In this document: one piece after another, positions 38,499 to 52,375 of the stretch
How the letters are laid out: every line of letters begins with the position of its first letter
Position numbering within the stretch: position 1 is the stretch's first letter
DNA from: Ancylostoma caninum
Taxonomy: Eukaryota; Nematoda; Chromadorea; Rhabditida; Ancylostomatidae
Assembly (NCBI GenBank): GCA_037903475.1
Contig: JBAJFG010000095.1
Span: forward strand, 62,001 to 126,000
Direction: 5' to 3'
DNA length: 64,000 nt
Made by a program: the position numbers and the translations under genes
The notes under the pieces: generated by a model
What the model was told of the DNA's origin: nothing
Database searches by the model: none
The model's input: only the letters and a program-made list of their open reading frames with translations

Positions 38499-39892
38499 TG
38501 TTTTCATGCGGAAATCTCAAAAAAAAAAAAAGGATTTTGCGGTGAGACTATGCCTTTGCGCCTTAGGAAAAGCCGAAATGTATTAAATGAATGGACAAAT
38601 CGATGTATTTACTAATAAATTGGTCATATTAACGACGTTGCAAGTAGTAAGACCTAAATGGTAAGAAAGTAGTAATGAGGAAGCCATGACTGATTTTTCG
38701 AAAGAGGAGAAAAACTGAGATGCTCAGCACGGGCCTAAAAAAACGGCGGGCCATAGCGGTCATCTAGCACAATCATGACCTACCCATAGCTGTTTCCTGT
38801 GCTTTGGCCTCATCGCTAAAAGCTCTCTGTGACACCAGGAATATATCGTCCAGTCCCAGTGTCGATCATTTATTCACCAAAGCGACATTGACATTATCAA
38901 GGCCTGTGAAGCACGGCAAAAACGCAATTTGGCCTTGGTCAGTCAGAAACATACGCCATGAATCAGCAGGTGAGTCGGCTGGGAGCCAAAGACCGAAGAG
39001 GCTGGCTCCCAACGACTCCATGGACGGGAGGAAATTTGTCCGAACAGAATGGCGTCCTGCCGGGAACAGTAATACCAGAACGGGCTCCGTGAAAGGGGAA
39101 CATGGCGAATCTGAAGTGTCGTGCACGGTTCGATGCCTGCAACAACCGACCACACATATGTGACGATGCACTTTCGCCTGATGTAAGATGACCAATGAAC
39201 CTGTGGTGAGCGATGCGGGCAAAACCGGTGGGCATTTATTTCCACGCCGAGAAAAACGCACTTGTTTTGACGGCTGTCCATTGTGAAAGTGTTGGAATTC
39301 CACGAATACTTGTTAGGGTTATTGTCAACAATAACTTATTCGATATCAATCATGTGATTGTGTGAAAATCGAAGTACATGTTTCTTCAAAACGGTATAGT
39401 AATTGTTCAAGAAAACAGGATTGTGTTGGGAAACGTACCTGAACTAATTTGAAACATTTCGAGAAATTGGAAGGGCACCGAGAGTTTCTCAGGGGAGCGA
39501 GGACATTACAACGACACACAAGGAAGTGTTGTCAGAGCGACAACATTTTAACGAAGTGGAGTAGTTGACCTTGGGTTTTTCTGGAAGTTAATATCCGCTG
39601 TACTTCTTCTCCACATCTACAGCAAGTCCTTGCGAAAAATCTCCTCATAACTCTACAAACTGTGCGTACAGAATAGCCCAAAATCGACTACTCTGAAGCA
39701 GACATCCACTCCTGCGCTGTCCCTTCAACAGCAATGGCTTCTACTTAGGCGCTGTTAACATCCCCAGCAGCTTGAGCTGCATTTGTCTTACTACCGTAGT
39801 GGAACAGTTGGAGGTGTCGGAGATGTTCACTCTTGTCGAGTTAGAGGGTCACATTTCATGCGACAGCAAGTGAGGAGTAGCTGGATTAGGGG

Positions 39893-41000
39893 CAGGGGTG
39901 TGCGGAATTTTCCGTTTTCCGTTTTACGCTTTCCGTTTTCCGCCCATTTTTGGCCTTCCGTTTTACGTTTTACGTTTTACGGGTTTCTGGCCCGGAATAC
40001 GGAAAATCCCGGAAAATTATGGAGGGAGACAGATCGTTATTTTCGTCGTATTTCCCTATCCCGAGGAGGGTTGATGTGTTCTGATGCGCAATGTATGTAC
40101 ATAAGTTCACAACAATGGCTCCAAAATTGACATCCAAACTCCATTTACGAAATTCGAACTATTTTGTTTGACATTTTGCCTCAGCTGCAGCGTAAGCGTT
40201 TCGCCGCGATTTTGCTGGTCTTCACCATTGTTCCAGATATGTTACACAAGTCCCCTGCTCTCCTTGAAATTCTTAAAAAAACACCTCGGTTCCACAGAAA
40301 TGTGGGGTGAACTGGTATGAAATTTGCATGAAACTGTGACGTGCCATAGTAAGAGCATCGAGCAATCTTGCGAAGTGAAGCATGGTGTAAGCTTTCTTCC
40401 AATGTCAAAGACAGAAGGCTACATCGTAATCCACAATGGTGCCGTTGGCGCCTGATGTCTTGCGCGATGTTTGGGCTGCTTGTGATTCACGTTCCTCACA
40501 CGCTGTTCTTCTCTTCCTTCCTTCATCGCTAACTCGCCCCAACAGGATCCTGTGTGAGTAACATGATCCTCCTCAGATTCCAAAGTATTAGCTACCATAG
40601 TTGCCTTTTTATCTGAATTTTTGCAGAATAAGTCTTCTCCAAAGTGAAGCAAAGAAGTCGCACTTTTCACACTTCACAGCTTCTCGTCTATTTAAACATT
40701 GAGAAATATACTTATTGATCTTATAACCCTGATTATCTCTCAGAACTAGGTGAAGGACAAATACTCTTCGATCTACCTATACTCTAGACGTTTGAAGTAA
40801 GCACCATTAATGGACTTGAAGTTATTTAATTACTTGAAAGAGTCACCACTTGTGCTTATGAAGACCTTTAGTCACAAACCCATGCTTGGGCAAAATTTTC
40901 CGTTTTCCGTTTTACGCTTTCCGTTTTCCGCCCATTTTTGGCCTTCCGTTTTCCGTTTTACGTTTTACGGGATTTGAAATTTTACTTTCGCACATCCCTG
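39893..41000. mobile_element. Non-autonomous hAT-type DNA transposon, 1108 bp
   Basis: The left end begins CAGGGGTGTGCG and the right end, read inward, CAGGGATGTGCG, giving 12-bp terminal inverted repeats with one mismatch. The 8-bp sequence attagggg stands on both sides (39885-39892 and 41001-41008), which is the target duplication length of hAT elements. Near each end is a direct copy of a ~76-bp block rich in CCGTTTTCC and GTTTTACG (39907-39982 and 40894-40970), likely transposase-binding subterminal repeats. No hAT transposase is encoded, so it would depend on another element. The family call rests on end sequence and duplication length. Confidence 0.85.
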
Positions 41001-41008
41001 ATTAGGGG

Positions 41009-44000
41009 ACTCGGCTACAACATTCGCAAAGAGCAAAACAAGGCTACAAGATGACCCGTGGAAGGCTATCGGAATTAGTTTAAACCGTCGAAAAAAAATT
41101 GAGTTGAATAAAAAAACCGCATGAACTTATTGTCCAACACAATAGTTCAGACTGGAACAAGCAATGTTCCACGAGACTGAAACGGGGTGAATCTTCGACA
41201 ATAACATGATCATGTGGTTCAACCCAATGTCTGACGGTAGGGCAAATGGAAAAGAGAATAAAAATGCTGAAATTTCTGCGACAAATGCGTACAGCGCTAC
41301 GATCCGTAATGAACGCACAACGAAAGCCCAAACAAAAAAGCTGCGAATAACAGCGAGTTCGCGAACTCGTGCGTCACATTTGCGTCAGGCCTGCGTCAGC
41401 GCTGCGACTGGGCCTGCCTTTCGTCCTATGAACGCAAGCATCCAGTGTAGATTGCCCTATCGTTGCGCGTATTTGTGCGTATTTCCTTATCCTTTAGCTC
41501 CGTAAGTTTCTACTCATTCCTGTGTCCTTCGTATATTTAGTATTTTTCAACTATCTACACTGATGAACTGGACTATGGATCCACATATTTATATGGAATC
41601 TATGGAGCTAGAGGAAATGCATGGAAGGGTAAAAACACAGGCGGTAATAGATATCATGTTGCTGGTTTCCTCATGGAAGCTTTGAAATAAGTGAACAAGT
41701 TGATGAAACAAGTAGATGAAAATAATCAATTGACTAGATAAAGAAACAAGTAACACATGTAGTGATTGTGCCTCGGCCAACTCTTACAACTCAAAGCTAT
41801 TCCTATTGGACTGCCCGCGCAATGATTTCTACTGGTTTTTTTTTGGACTCTCGGTAGCTCATTTAAGCATAATGACATTTGCTTAACGCTCTCATAGATC
41901 GCAACAAACTTCCTGTAATCCTGTTGGTACAATAATGTTTTGTTGTTTAGAATGTTTTGCTATTTTATGAACAAAATGTCAAAGTTTCAATGGTTTGAAG
42001 CAGAAAGAATGTGGCAACAATATAGGCAAGCCAGCAATCTAAAAATAGAATAATAATTACATCACATCAAAAAAGCAGAAACTATTCCCTAAATTTGAGG
42101 ATCGTTATCCTCGGATGGCTATGGATTTACATAATGAGATTCAGCTGTTTTCGAAAAATTTAATTATTTTAGCAGATGCTGTTGTTGACATTGCTGACGA
42201 TACAAGAAACAAGTGAGAGCGGTCGTTCAGAACAAGTCATGAGTAAAAAGGTGTCAGCGATTTTACCAAGAAAGAAAGTGAAGAAAGTGGTCGAACTTGA
42301 ATTGATGCCAACACAGTGCTAGCTCACAGCAAGCAAATAAGGAAAATTCCGCCTATAAACTTGTTATCACTTAGAAAATCACGACTTTCAAAGTTTCACC
42401 ATGACTCAGCATGTGTTTCATATTCGGAAACCCCCGTTAGAGAAGCATTTTGACTCACAAATCACTTCGAGAGCTAAAAATAGACGGAACAAACGCAATA
42501 GCCAGGAAGAAATCGAGAGGGGACGGCGAGGCGAGTGGAGCGCGAACAAGACGTAATTTCATCGCGGCGTGAAAAGTCCACGCCGGGTGTGAATTAGTAG
42601 AAGTGAATTTCTCCCCACGCACAATTGCACGATAATTGTGAGAACACGGATGAATTACTGATGACTGCACGTAGGCGAGCCGCTGCACGACACATGGCTG
42701 GAAATTTCAGGAAAAAAAGAAGAGTATATGTATGAGAAAGTAGGACGCGGCGTAGTCACGTAGGAGAAAGTGGTTGTGGGGCAGTAATAATGAGGGGGAA
42801 AACGAAGGCGAGAAAGAAAGGAAAGGGGGAGAGAAAGGGGACGAAATGAGTGTTCATGAAAACGAACACTGAGCATAGCCAGGAAGCGAAGTTCCATGTA
42901 TACGAATAATAACATAAATGAAGTTTTAAGAAAGCAGCTGGGAAATCCTGAAGTTTTTTGGAAAATTAATTCAAAAGATGGCGGGAATATCCTACGACTT
43001 TGAAAGCTCATTATAATAAATGAATGAAGGATTCATGGACATCTCCGTCATTTGGAGAAATTATTCTACGCAAAGCAAGATGTCTATATCCTGTGAATAG
43101 ATGAAAAAATTTCTGGGAAATCCCAAAGCTTTTCTAGATTCTCCTTCTTTTCAGAGTGAACACTTGGATTTCCTAAAAAAAAAAAGAATCATGCGCAATA
43201 TCCTGATGACTTTTTCGTAGAAGATTTCTCCTGCTGATGCATATTTTGCCGCATTCATGGAAACGTGTTAAACTGGAATGGAAAAGTTCCTAAACTTAGA
43301 ATCTTACTATTGTTGACATTGTATTCGTTCTGCTACGGACTGACGATTGATTTCTGATTCCGTGTTTTCCCAGTTCACCACTTCCTTTCAAATGTTGAAA
43401 AGGTGAAAAAATAAGCTTAGCATCTAGTGATATAATTATTCTCACATTTCTCGCTCGCGCTGCTCCGTTGCAGCACACGCCATCGATCGATATATCGATT
43501 ACTCGGTAGAAATAGGGAAACAAACAACAAAGCTCTACCACACCATTGTGTATATCACCAGGAAGGTCATCTGACGATGAAATTAATGGTCACTGGCGTT
43601 CTTTAAAATAGCTTGGACTGATTCTTACTTACTCTCATAGGGTTTCTCAAGTAATAATTTTATGAAATTCATAGATCAGTGTGATCATTTCGACTAATAG
43701 TAAATTATGCATCAAAACTGAACATATTAGAAACAAATGACAAGGTTTGGGACGACGTGCAAAAATGGCCACGCTCGTCATTGAGTTAGGCGAGCTCCAA
43801 TATTTGATGAAGGATCGGAACAAGTTCACAAGGAAACTGGAAACCTGGAGGAAATTTTGCAAAAATACAGTCTAGAGAATTGAGAACTTCGGAGCTAGCT
43901 AGGTAATTACTTCCCTCAATGAGGAGAGGAACAGGAGCCTAATATTGATGTTTATAGTGATTATAATGCGAATAGAGTGGGGTTAGATCAAGCAATTTCA

Positions 44001-45780
44001 TAAAAACTATGGTAGGAAAAGGCTTCGAAAAATATTAGTTAGGTTGTGCATATCTCCTAAATCCTATAGAATCAGAAGACCCTCCGGAGCCCGCCCCCCG
44101 CTCCTCGGACCAGCTTTGATGGAATTCATGAAGGTTTCTGGATAGCTGCTAACTTACCCAGAAATCCAAACTGGACGACTTTTCCGAGAAAAATGGGGCG
44201 ATTCTAGCATTTTTCTCAAGGCATTTGTCACAACAAAGGAGGATATGGATGGAGCAAAGGAGGAGATGGAGTTCATGAATGGTTTTCCGTGAAACTCGCC
44301 CATTCAAGACAAGCAAGATGCCCAGCATCTTTGCGGGGACGTTCATGAATTGCCCCACAAGGAGTTTTCAGCGTCAGAGCCAGAATTTAAAATAGAACCA
44401 AGATCCATCCAAATTCCGAAATGTTGCGCTGGAATCTGATATAAACTACCAAAACTGTTGTTGAATAAAACAGACAGAACTAAAAATACAGCAAGCCTGG
44501 TTGCCAAATTCGATTAGGATCCCTGGCTCGCGCGTGTAATCACGATGTGTGCGCAATATGGGCGTAAATCGCTAAACACCATCAACTGATCGGAAAACTC
44601 GCAGATTACGTGTGTCGTGTAGCGGATTGGAAGCAGCAGCGCGAACGGGGGGAAACGGGTCAGTCGCAGCTCGCCAGCCAACAATCCATAACACCCCATA
44701 AACACTTCGTAACAGCAGGGTCAGTGAGCGACTGTAAATCAGTGGCGGCGCGACGGCGGTGGTGGCGTCGTCGTCGCCACCGCAGAACTCGTTCTGCAAC
44801 TTGTCGGGAACCGACTTTTTCATCATCTACCATCCACTATCACACTCACATACGCATAAACACTATGACGCCTTTTGGCTTTATCGATACCGACAAAGAT
44901 AGGACCGAGTGATCGGCGAACAAGCGATTTTTGAGCAATGTTGCGTCAGTACGTGTCGACGCCCATAGGAACAAAAGCAGGCACGTCATTGGGAATGGTC
45001 ATCGGGTATGGACAATAGCCGGTTCCGGGTGGAGCCATCCTCGTCTGATAAAAAGGTTGCCGATTCAGGTAATCGCTTAGCTGCAAAGGTGCTCAACCGC
45101 CGACCGCATGACTCAAAGCCACAATCAGTTGAGATGCTGCTCTAGTATAATATGCAAAGGCCTTCTGCTGTTTTCACGAAATTTTTATAAGTAACAAGAA
45201 TCCACGGGTAATCTCTAAGGGGAGACACTTCCTATGCCTCTGAAAAACATAAGTATTGATAGCTATATTTGCAATATAAAGATGCCACGCCTTCAAGTCG
45301 GAAAACCTTCTGATTACTGATAAGTTTGCTTGAATCTATCATTATGTAACCAAAGTATTTTAGGGAAGAAACTCACACAATTAAGTCATACACAGGAGCA
45401 AGAGTAAGAACAGTCTTTTTGTTTGAAATGATACTTCAATTCAATAAATGTACCACTGATAAGAAGTGGCTAGCAGTAAAAGGAACAAATTACCATTACA
45501 GAACCACAAAAGGTTTTCGGAGTTTTCTCTTATCATGAATAGGTCTTACCAATGTGTCTGCACAAGGAAAAACGTTCTGATTGTTGATGGAATTGTCTCC
45601 AAAAATAACTTCTACAGTAAAAAAAGTTACTTCTGTAGATTCGTTGTGTAGAATTACTCGTTTACTCATGCATGTTTCTACAATAACATCGTTTTACACA
45701 GCAAATTGCAACACTGTGTGCACAACGCGATGATATGTGTACAGGAAGTGGCTTACCTATGTCCTCGAACAGAAAATGTT
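41009..45780. other. No recognisable gene
   Basis: Positions 41365-41450 hold a GCG-rich repeat shared with 54880-54960. GC-rich, multi-frame-open patches occur at 42480-42680 and 44520-44840, with GTC/GGC triplet runs near 44755-44785. No peptide is recognised. Confidence 0.3.
41365..41450 (+). repeat. GCG-rich dispersed repeat, copy 1
   Basis: It shares ttgcgtcaggcctgcgtcag, then gctgcgactgg-cct, with the segment at 54880-54960, including the flanking gtgcgtc. Identity is roughly 70 percent by eye over ~80 bp. Confidence 0.4.
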
Positions 45781-45789
45781 GGTTATGGA

Positions 45790-45880
45790 GGTTGTTATTG
45801 AAAGGGCGGCGTTGCCGAGCCCTATGATTGGTCCGTCGGATGAATAAACCAATCGTAGAGATGCCGACCTTTCCACGTGC
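45790..45880. repeat. Inverted repeat of the CCAATCATAG family, locus 1
   Basis: Minus-strand ccaatcatagggctcggcaa, then cgccgccctttc, faces plus-strand ccaatcgtagagatgccgac around a short centre (tccgtcggatgaataaa). The minus arm resembles the plus arm at 49.75 kb (ccaatcatagag, then ggtcgcatcgcccta), so the two loci form a family. Confidence 0.45.
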
Positions 45881-48800
45881 AAAGTATCACATAGTAAAGA
45901 GTTTCTTTGTCGTATTAGCCCTGCAGATGATCCTCAACGCCCTGTGATCTTTTCCTTCTAGCCCTACCTCTCGTAGTACGTGAAGCCTATGTAGGTTACC
46001 ATGCGGGTGCATCAGTCCACTAGGTCAAACCCACGTTTAACCTAGAGTAGCAAATTGTTCCTTTCCCCTGAAGAAAAGAGGCATAGCTGCGATATTCACC
46101 TCTCTTCATAGATTTTTGCGATCTCCACCGACTTTTCCCTATATAGCATGAAAATAAAAATAGCAGGAATTCTGGAAAATTTCATAAGGTTGCAAGAAAA
46201 CCAAAAGATGGTTGTTTTGTCCAGTTCCTCCGATAAGCAGTCCACTACAGTAATTGACACATGTAAACATAACAAAAATCGCGTCAACTGGATCGTTTTG
46301 GTGGGATTTGAAAAAAAAGACTTTCCAGAGGTGTGAACCGGAATCTCTTACCAGTAACGATGAATAAACGCTAAGAAGCATTTGAAATAAAGTTATTGTT
46401 CAGGTTTTAAAAATGGAAATTTTGAGATTAAAATCTGAGTTGAGATATGTTCTCCCGGAAGACTTTGCTCGATTTCCTTGTTTAAAGCAGAAGTTAATTG
46501 TTGTAGTCAAAAAACCCCGGTCCATTCCATCACATGATGTGATTTTTGAGCAATTACGGCAAAACCACTACTACACGGAATATCCATGATTTCGAACCCA
46601 TAATTTTAACAGCCTTGAAACATCAAAGATGTCCTGCTTTCATTTATTGAAACTTTCGATGTTATTCGTCGTTACTGGTTACAGAAGTGCTGCAAACGCT
46701 CAGTGGTCACTCTTTTCCTTATGAGTGCGCATGGCTGTCAGCAGAAGGTGCGTAGTACCTTCATATCCATGGGGCATCGTTAGCCACGCATATTTTTCGA
46801 CAGGACCCAAATACCCTTCAAAAAAAAGCGTTGTGCTCTGAAAAGTTCGCATGATGATGGTGCCGCTGGACATCTCGCCAAGGATATAAAGGTACGACTT
46901 CTTCGTTGGAGCAAAATGAGGGAAGCGAGTGGCAAAAATTCCCCACTTCTTACCTCTCAAGTAACGTATGGATTCCGGAATTTCATATAACATTTCTTCA
47001 CCCAGCACAGCTTGACTCACGAAAATAAGAAATTTCTAGAGTGCAGCATTTGAATTCACGTGCTCACAAAAAATGAGTGGATTTTCTGCAGGCACAAGTA
47101 AGCACGTAGATAAGTTGGGCGTTTTGAAGATGGGGAAAACAGTCAAAGAGAAAAGAGTAGAAAAAAAAGCTGAGAAAGGTAAAGAGAAAAACTGCCCTTT
47201 TAGTCACCTTCAGCTGACGGTGATGTGAGGTGATTTGTTTACGATTGAACCAAATATCACAAGTGATCAGGAATCAGTTCAACCTCAAGGATCGCGAGAG
47301 CGACTAGAAGTCTCAGGAAAGGAATAGAGTTGCTTCTACATGAGCAAAAAGTACAAAAAGCTATGGACAAGAATGGTAGTTTTCAGCATGAGATGACTGT
47401 ATCAGGATCTGTCAGGCTCTGTCACTATGTGTCAGATCAAACACTAATGTTATTATCAGAAAATAAGGCATTGATCCAGGAAGGCGAAAGAATAAGATTT
47501 ACTAGAAGTTACGACAATCATGCAAAGAGTTCCTCCATAAATTCTAGTTTGCACCAGGAAGCAAGGAATAGACGTGGGGAAATCTGACACTTGGCAAAAA
47601 GCCAACGCGGCAAAGACCCAGTTTACGAACTGTGCGCAATACATCTGCCATTGATTCCTTTATATTCATCCCTTCTATCCAAACGTTTTTCTCACAGCGA
47701 TTATTTCGTGGGAACCGGATTTCCAAACTGACTATTTCAAAAAAAAACTGCACGAAACAAAGTATAGCAGAATATTCTGCAACAAAACTCATACTTTGGC
47801 GAGTTTCTGGACAAAAATCCTACCCTTCCGAAGATCGTAAAAAAATTCTATGGGTCAAATATTCAAAAAAGAAAAATCAACAGAAGAATGCGATGCAGTT
47901 ATTGAGCAGAGCATATTTGATGATCAGCGGCTGAAACGCAGCGCCGAACATCTGCCCCAGAGACGTGCACGTTTTTCAAAAGGGCAACCAGCCGGTCTTA
48001 GAAAGCGCAGCAGCGAGAACTGACAGTGAAACGAGAAATTCGAAACCACATGTGAGCGCAAAAAAAAGTACCGTCAGCGGGATGAATCGATGACGATCAA
48101 TAAATCGATAAGTGAAGAATTCAGATGATCAAGCAGGACATCATCATAGGAATTCAATAAGGAGGCAATCGCCGCCTAATGCAATGGTTATGGCCTTATC
48201 AAGAGCTGGTTTTGAACGGTCGGATCCACAGGTGTTCACCTCCAAAGAACACTTCCATCATTGTCCCTGAGGGATACTACCACCTTCGATGCCTTAAACC
48301 GAAGACTATCGGTATGAGAGAAAGAAAGTCCGCAAATGCACAACGTCACAACAATTGAGGATGAGACAGGAAAATTCCTATGACATAAAAATTGAAATAA
48401 AAAAGATGGGTAGTCCATAAGGCAAATGATGTGCAAAAACTATTGGGTGTCCAACACCTAAACACTTTTAGATAGCACATTTGCAAATCCTGCAAGGGGT
48501 GGGTGAGGGGGGGGGGAGGGACGGAGGGAGTGGAGGAAAGTTTCAAAACCTTCTTTATTTTGTTTCAATATATAAAAATTTTGCGCCAAAATTTTTATTT
48601 TACGGGTTTTGTTTTATAGTCTTTTGCCTTCACTTCATAATTTTATATGAAAAATCTTGATCCTTTATGTTTCTCCTTTTTTTATGCATTAACTTTCGAG
48701 TAATTCAACCGAAAATTAAATTTTAATAGCCTCATTGTTGAAGCTCCGGTTTGTTGGCCTTCTAAATAAAACGAAATCCCAGTTGTTCGTCGCATGCGTC

Positions 48801-49670
48801 CCCCATTCCTGCTCCGCTCCTCGCTCATTTGCGATGAAGCAGGAAATCAGCAGTAAATGATTCGAAGAACAAAAAACTTTCTCTCCGCCGACAACGATTC
48901 TAATTGCCTGGAAATTCAAAAAAGAATTTTTAAGTAGGGCTTTTGAAATAATTAGAACAACAGAAAGATGGATTAAAAGTAAGAGTGTGGAAATAATAAT
49001 GATTTATTAAACAAGCTACTGTAAACAACAGAGTCAAACTGTGTTACAACAAAGTTATAATCAAAACCTTGCAAGAAACTGTCTGATTTCAACAGTGAAG
49101 TGATCAAAACAGAAACTCAATAAAACGAGGTAGTTCAGGAATGAGAAATAATGGCGAGTCATCAATTTAACCTATCAACCATGCACTTTAAGGAAAGGTA
49201 ATTCAACGGAACTGTACATTTTTTACCGAGTTTCAAGTAAGCAGAACCCGCTCTGTTGCTGAAAAAAAAACGCAGTCTTCGATTGGTCCTTGCGCTAGGT
49301 AATACTTAGCTCCCTTGGTGATAAGAATGGGGAAATACAATGTTCTTCGTTTACACGAATATTTTCCGCAATTTTGAGATGTATCGTCGTGAGGGGAGGA
49401 GGAGTGAGCGAGCATCTAGTATTAGCTTACCCCAAAAATAATGACTCTATTTCATAGCAACGTTCGAAGGTACACAATTTATTTTTCTATGGACAACTCG
49501 ACCTCATAGCAGCATATGGACGTATACCGAAAAAGAAATGCTTAGATCGAATTTCTATTAATAAGGGGCGATTTTCCGAAGAAAAGTGTAAACCACCATC
49601 TACGTATGACGATCTTTCCGGGGAACCCAGTAATGAAAAGTGATGGTTCAGTTGCGACAAGTTATTGAGA
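45881..49670. other. No recognisable gene; one coherent minus-strand open stretch
   Basis: The minus-strand frame 47038 to 46700 reads KFLIFVSQAVLGEEMLYE, then a further ~95 residues without stop, with a donor-like gtaagaag inside at about 46954. It looks protein-like but matches nothing I know. A weak inverted repeat (ccagtaacgatgaataa at 46351 against ttattcgtcgttactgg at 46662) brackets 46351-46678. A G-rich tract is at 48495-48529. Confidence 0.25.
48495..48529 (+). other. Guanine-run tract (G-quadruplex potential)
   Basis: It carries G4, G3, G10 and G3 runs in quick succession (ggggtgggtgagggggg...). It has possible fold potential on the plus strand, with no known role. Confidence 0.4.
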
Positions 49671-49675
49671 GTGGA

Positions 49676-49812
49676 AGTGGAGATTTGTTGAGCATTGTAT
49701 CTGGAAAGAGCAGTGCAGTCCGAGTTCTCGATTGGCCAGCTGTATAAATTGGCCAATCATAGAGAAGGGTCGCATCGCCCTATCGAGGTGTAATGCTCCA
49801 CATCAAAAGTTA
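49676..49812. repeat. Inverted repeat of the CCAATCATAG family, locus 2
   Basis: Arms of ~62 bp diverge outward from a perfect attggcca/tggccaat centre with an 11-bp loop (gctgtataaat). Away from the centre the arms differ at many sites, mostly by C/T and A/G changes. Read outward as protein they keep ALSR-(Y/C)-NA on both strands, and several differences fall in third codon positions. Confidence 0.5.
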
Positions 49813-52375
49813 AACAACATGAATGGAGAAGATCTTCAGGTTTATACCCTTTACCAAAGGTTTTCCTCGGCTTTACTCCCCCCAGGAAGGGAAGGCCGAG
49901 AATCACTGGCCACAAAAGCCATCATAAATGACGTAGGTTGTCTCGGGAAAAAGGAAAAAATGTACGAGTCCTACTCCAACCTGCTCAGGCTTTGCTGTGC
50001 ATACTATACTGCTGACGATCTCAGTAAATTCTACAGAAGCGGCATTTGTGACAGATGTCCTGGGCGAGTGAATCCGAAACTCCTCCTCCTCAACTAAAGA
50101 AGGTGACAAAATACAGGAACATTTCGTTACGTTTAGTCATACATAAATAGCAAGTTGAACAACCATAGCCATGTGGCTCCCCGCACACAAGACTAGCTTG
50201 TGTCAGTTGTCCTTAAAAACGAATAGCAAACACCGAATTTCTATAGGAACAGAGTGTCGCCTCAGAAGAATTAATAGAAACCAACGGAGGATTGTTGAGG
50301 AGATTCAGAGGCAAAAGTGTTGCAACACCCGGAAAAACTCGTCTGCACGACCCATATAAGGAGAGTGCCATGAGGCATGACGAGGTCGTGGATGAGTGCT
50401 GTGGCCCTTGTTGCCCCTACCTCATAAAAACGAACCTCATTAGAGGAAACGGAATGAGGAGCGAGGTCAGCAGGAAGGGAAGGCCGGCCAGCAGCTAGCC
50501 CGCCTCCTGGCCGGATCTGGATTGGCTAATTTTTATCCGACATGCGAGGAGAATGAGGTTAATGCATTGCGAACAGGTAAAAATCATTATGGGGCGAAAA
50601 TGAGTAGCTGACGCGCACTTTCCCATGCCGAATTGATCAACTGGGTCATCAACGCGATGTGTTACGATGAATGGATGGGGAAAAAGCTGGCGGCGGTCCT
50701 GCCGTGAACGAAAAGAACGAGCGGCGATAGCGACAACTGTCAACGGCGATCTAGATGTGTGGTAGCGATAACATTGAAGAAAAATCTTAATGCGATCCGA
50801 TTCATGTGAGCGCAAAGCCATGTGCCGGAAACACGCATCGTCGAATTAAAACCCTGTTGAAGCGATATTTCAAAAATAGAGCAAGAAAAGCAAGTGCGCG
50901 CAGAAGGGCAACATGCTCCGCCCACAATGAAAGTGACGCACGACGTGACTGAGGTTCCAGATGGCTAAAGAACCAACTTAGAGGTATGTTTTCTGCCTTG
51001 ACAGCTGCTAAAAACTTCAAAACTTAGATCAATGTCTTCTAAAATGTCACCTAAACTGCTTATTGACCGTGGAAAAATCATCGACAGCCTTTCAATTTTC
51101 TGTTTTACATTTCGCCCGCCAAGTTTAGTTTATAGTTCATGTCACCAGGGAAGACATTTGGAGAGGTATTATAGAAGCAAAACAGAGAGCACAATAAAGT
51201 GTACAGTACTCGGAGAAGGAGTATAGAAAAGCAAATAGTAAGGACACAAAGTCAACTGTTGTGATTTTTGAAATAGACTGCACCTGATGTATCTAAAGCA
51301 CTTATTGTTAGGATAATTTGATTTTGATATCTTGTTCTGATTACAGCGGCTCATTTTTCTGCGGTACCCTAGCAAGAATTTAGAACAAAATTTGATTTGA
51401 AAAATGATAGCGAAATCCGGAAAAATGGAAAACTCTTAGTAGAGAGTCAAGTTCATCCGTTTTCTCTTTGCTGAGTAATGAAATTAGTCTAGGCCTACAA
51501 TACAACTCCGATGTCGCTGCAAATCTTGGACTTTTTTTCAGGAAAAAAGGGACGGACAAGGACCTGGAAAAACTCCTTCTGTCAAAACAAAGTAGATTTG
51601 TGTCAATTTGAGAACAATCACCTAAAAAGTTCGCCCGGAAGTAAACGAAATGAAAATTCTATGCATATTAACAAAGATGTGTACTTTGCTACACTTAGTA
51701 CTAGTACTTTGACAACTCTGCAGGCACTGGCCCTGAATTGAAAACTGGGCTAAATTTAGAACTATTACCATACTTTCAGCTGAAAAAACACCTTCTTTAA
51801 GCGGTGAAGGTATGAGAAAAAGTATTGCCGCAAATTCTTCTTCAGTATCTTTAGTAATACATAATACCCCCCCCCCTTCCCAACCCTTTCTTTCTCCGCT
51901 CTGGAGTCCACTCCATTAAAAATCAGAGGATGAAGAAGTAGTCATTCCTATGTACTTACCCTTCACAGTGATCTGCAATCTACCTGGAGGTTGAAGCGAT
52001 AGGGAATTTCCATCACGGTCGCGCCAAAATGAGCATTTCCATCTGGTTGTTGACAAACACCTTCTAGCACTGCTTTTGCTTGACTTTCCAAGAAAAGACA
52101 GTTTGGTTATGGACTGTAGTAGCTATCATAGAAGCGGAGCAGGGAAACAGGGAACGAAAAAAACCTGACGATACGAGATTGGATCGTAGGTGTCCGCGTC
52201 CTTTACTTGTGAATTCGTTTGCGAACACTGGACATCGTTTGTACCGTTTCTATCTCAACAACGGACAAAGCATGTGTTAGAATGTCTCAAAACTATAGAG
52301 CTATCCGGAGAATCAACCAAAGTTGAACGTCTTTTAGCAAAACACAGAAGCAGTTACGCTCTCTACAAGAGACTC
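49813..52375. other. No recognisable gene
   Basis: A plus-strand frame (to 50097) ends with a Cys-containing peptide, CDRCPG, similar in wording to frames near 32.5 kb. A GC-richer patch at 50440-50760 has no identifiable product. A run of 11 C lies at 51867-51877. Confidence 0.3.

Noticed and set aside
38804..39303. Four overlapping open frames of 90-145 codons
   Set aside because: This is a GC-rich patch open on both strands. A consensus donor (cagcaggtgagtc near 38966) exists, but no frame gives a recognisable peptide.
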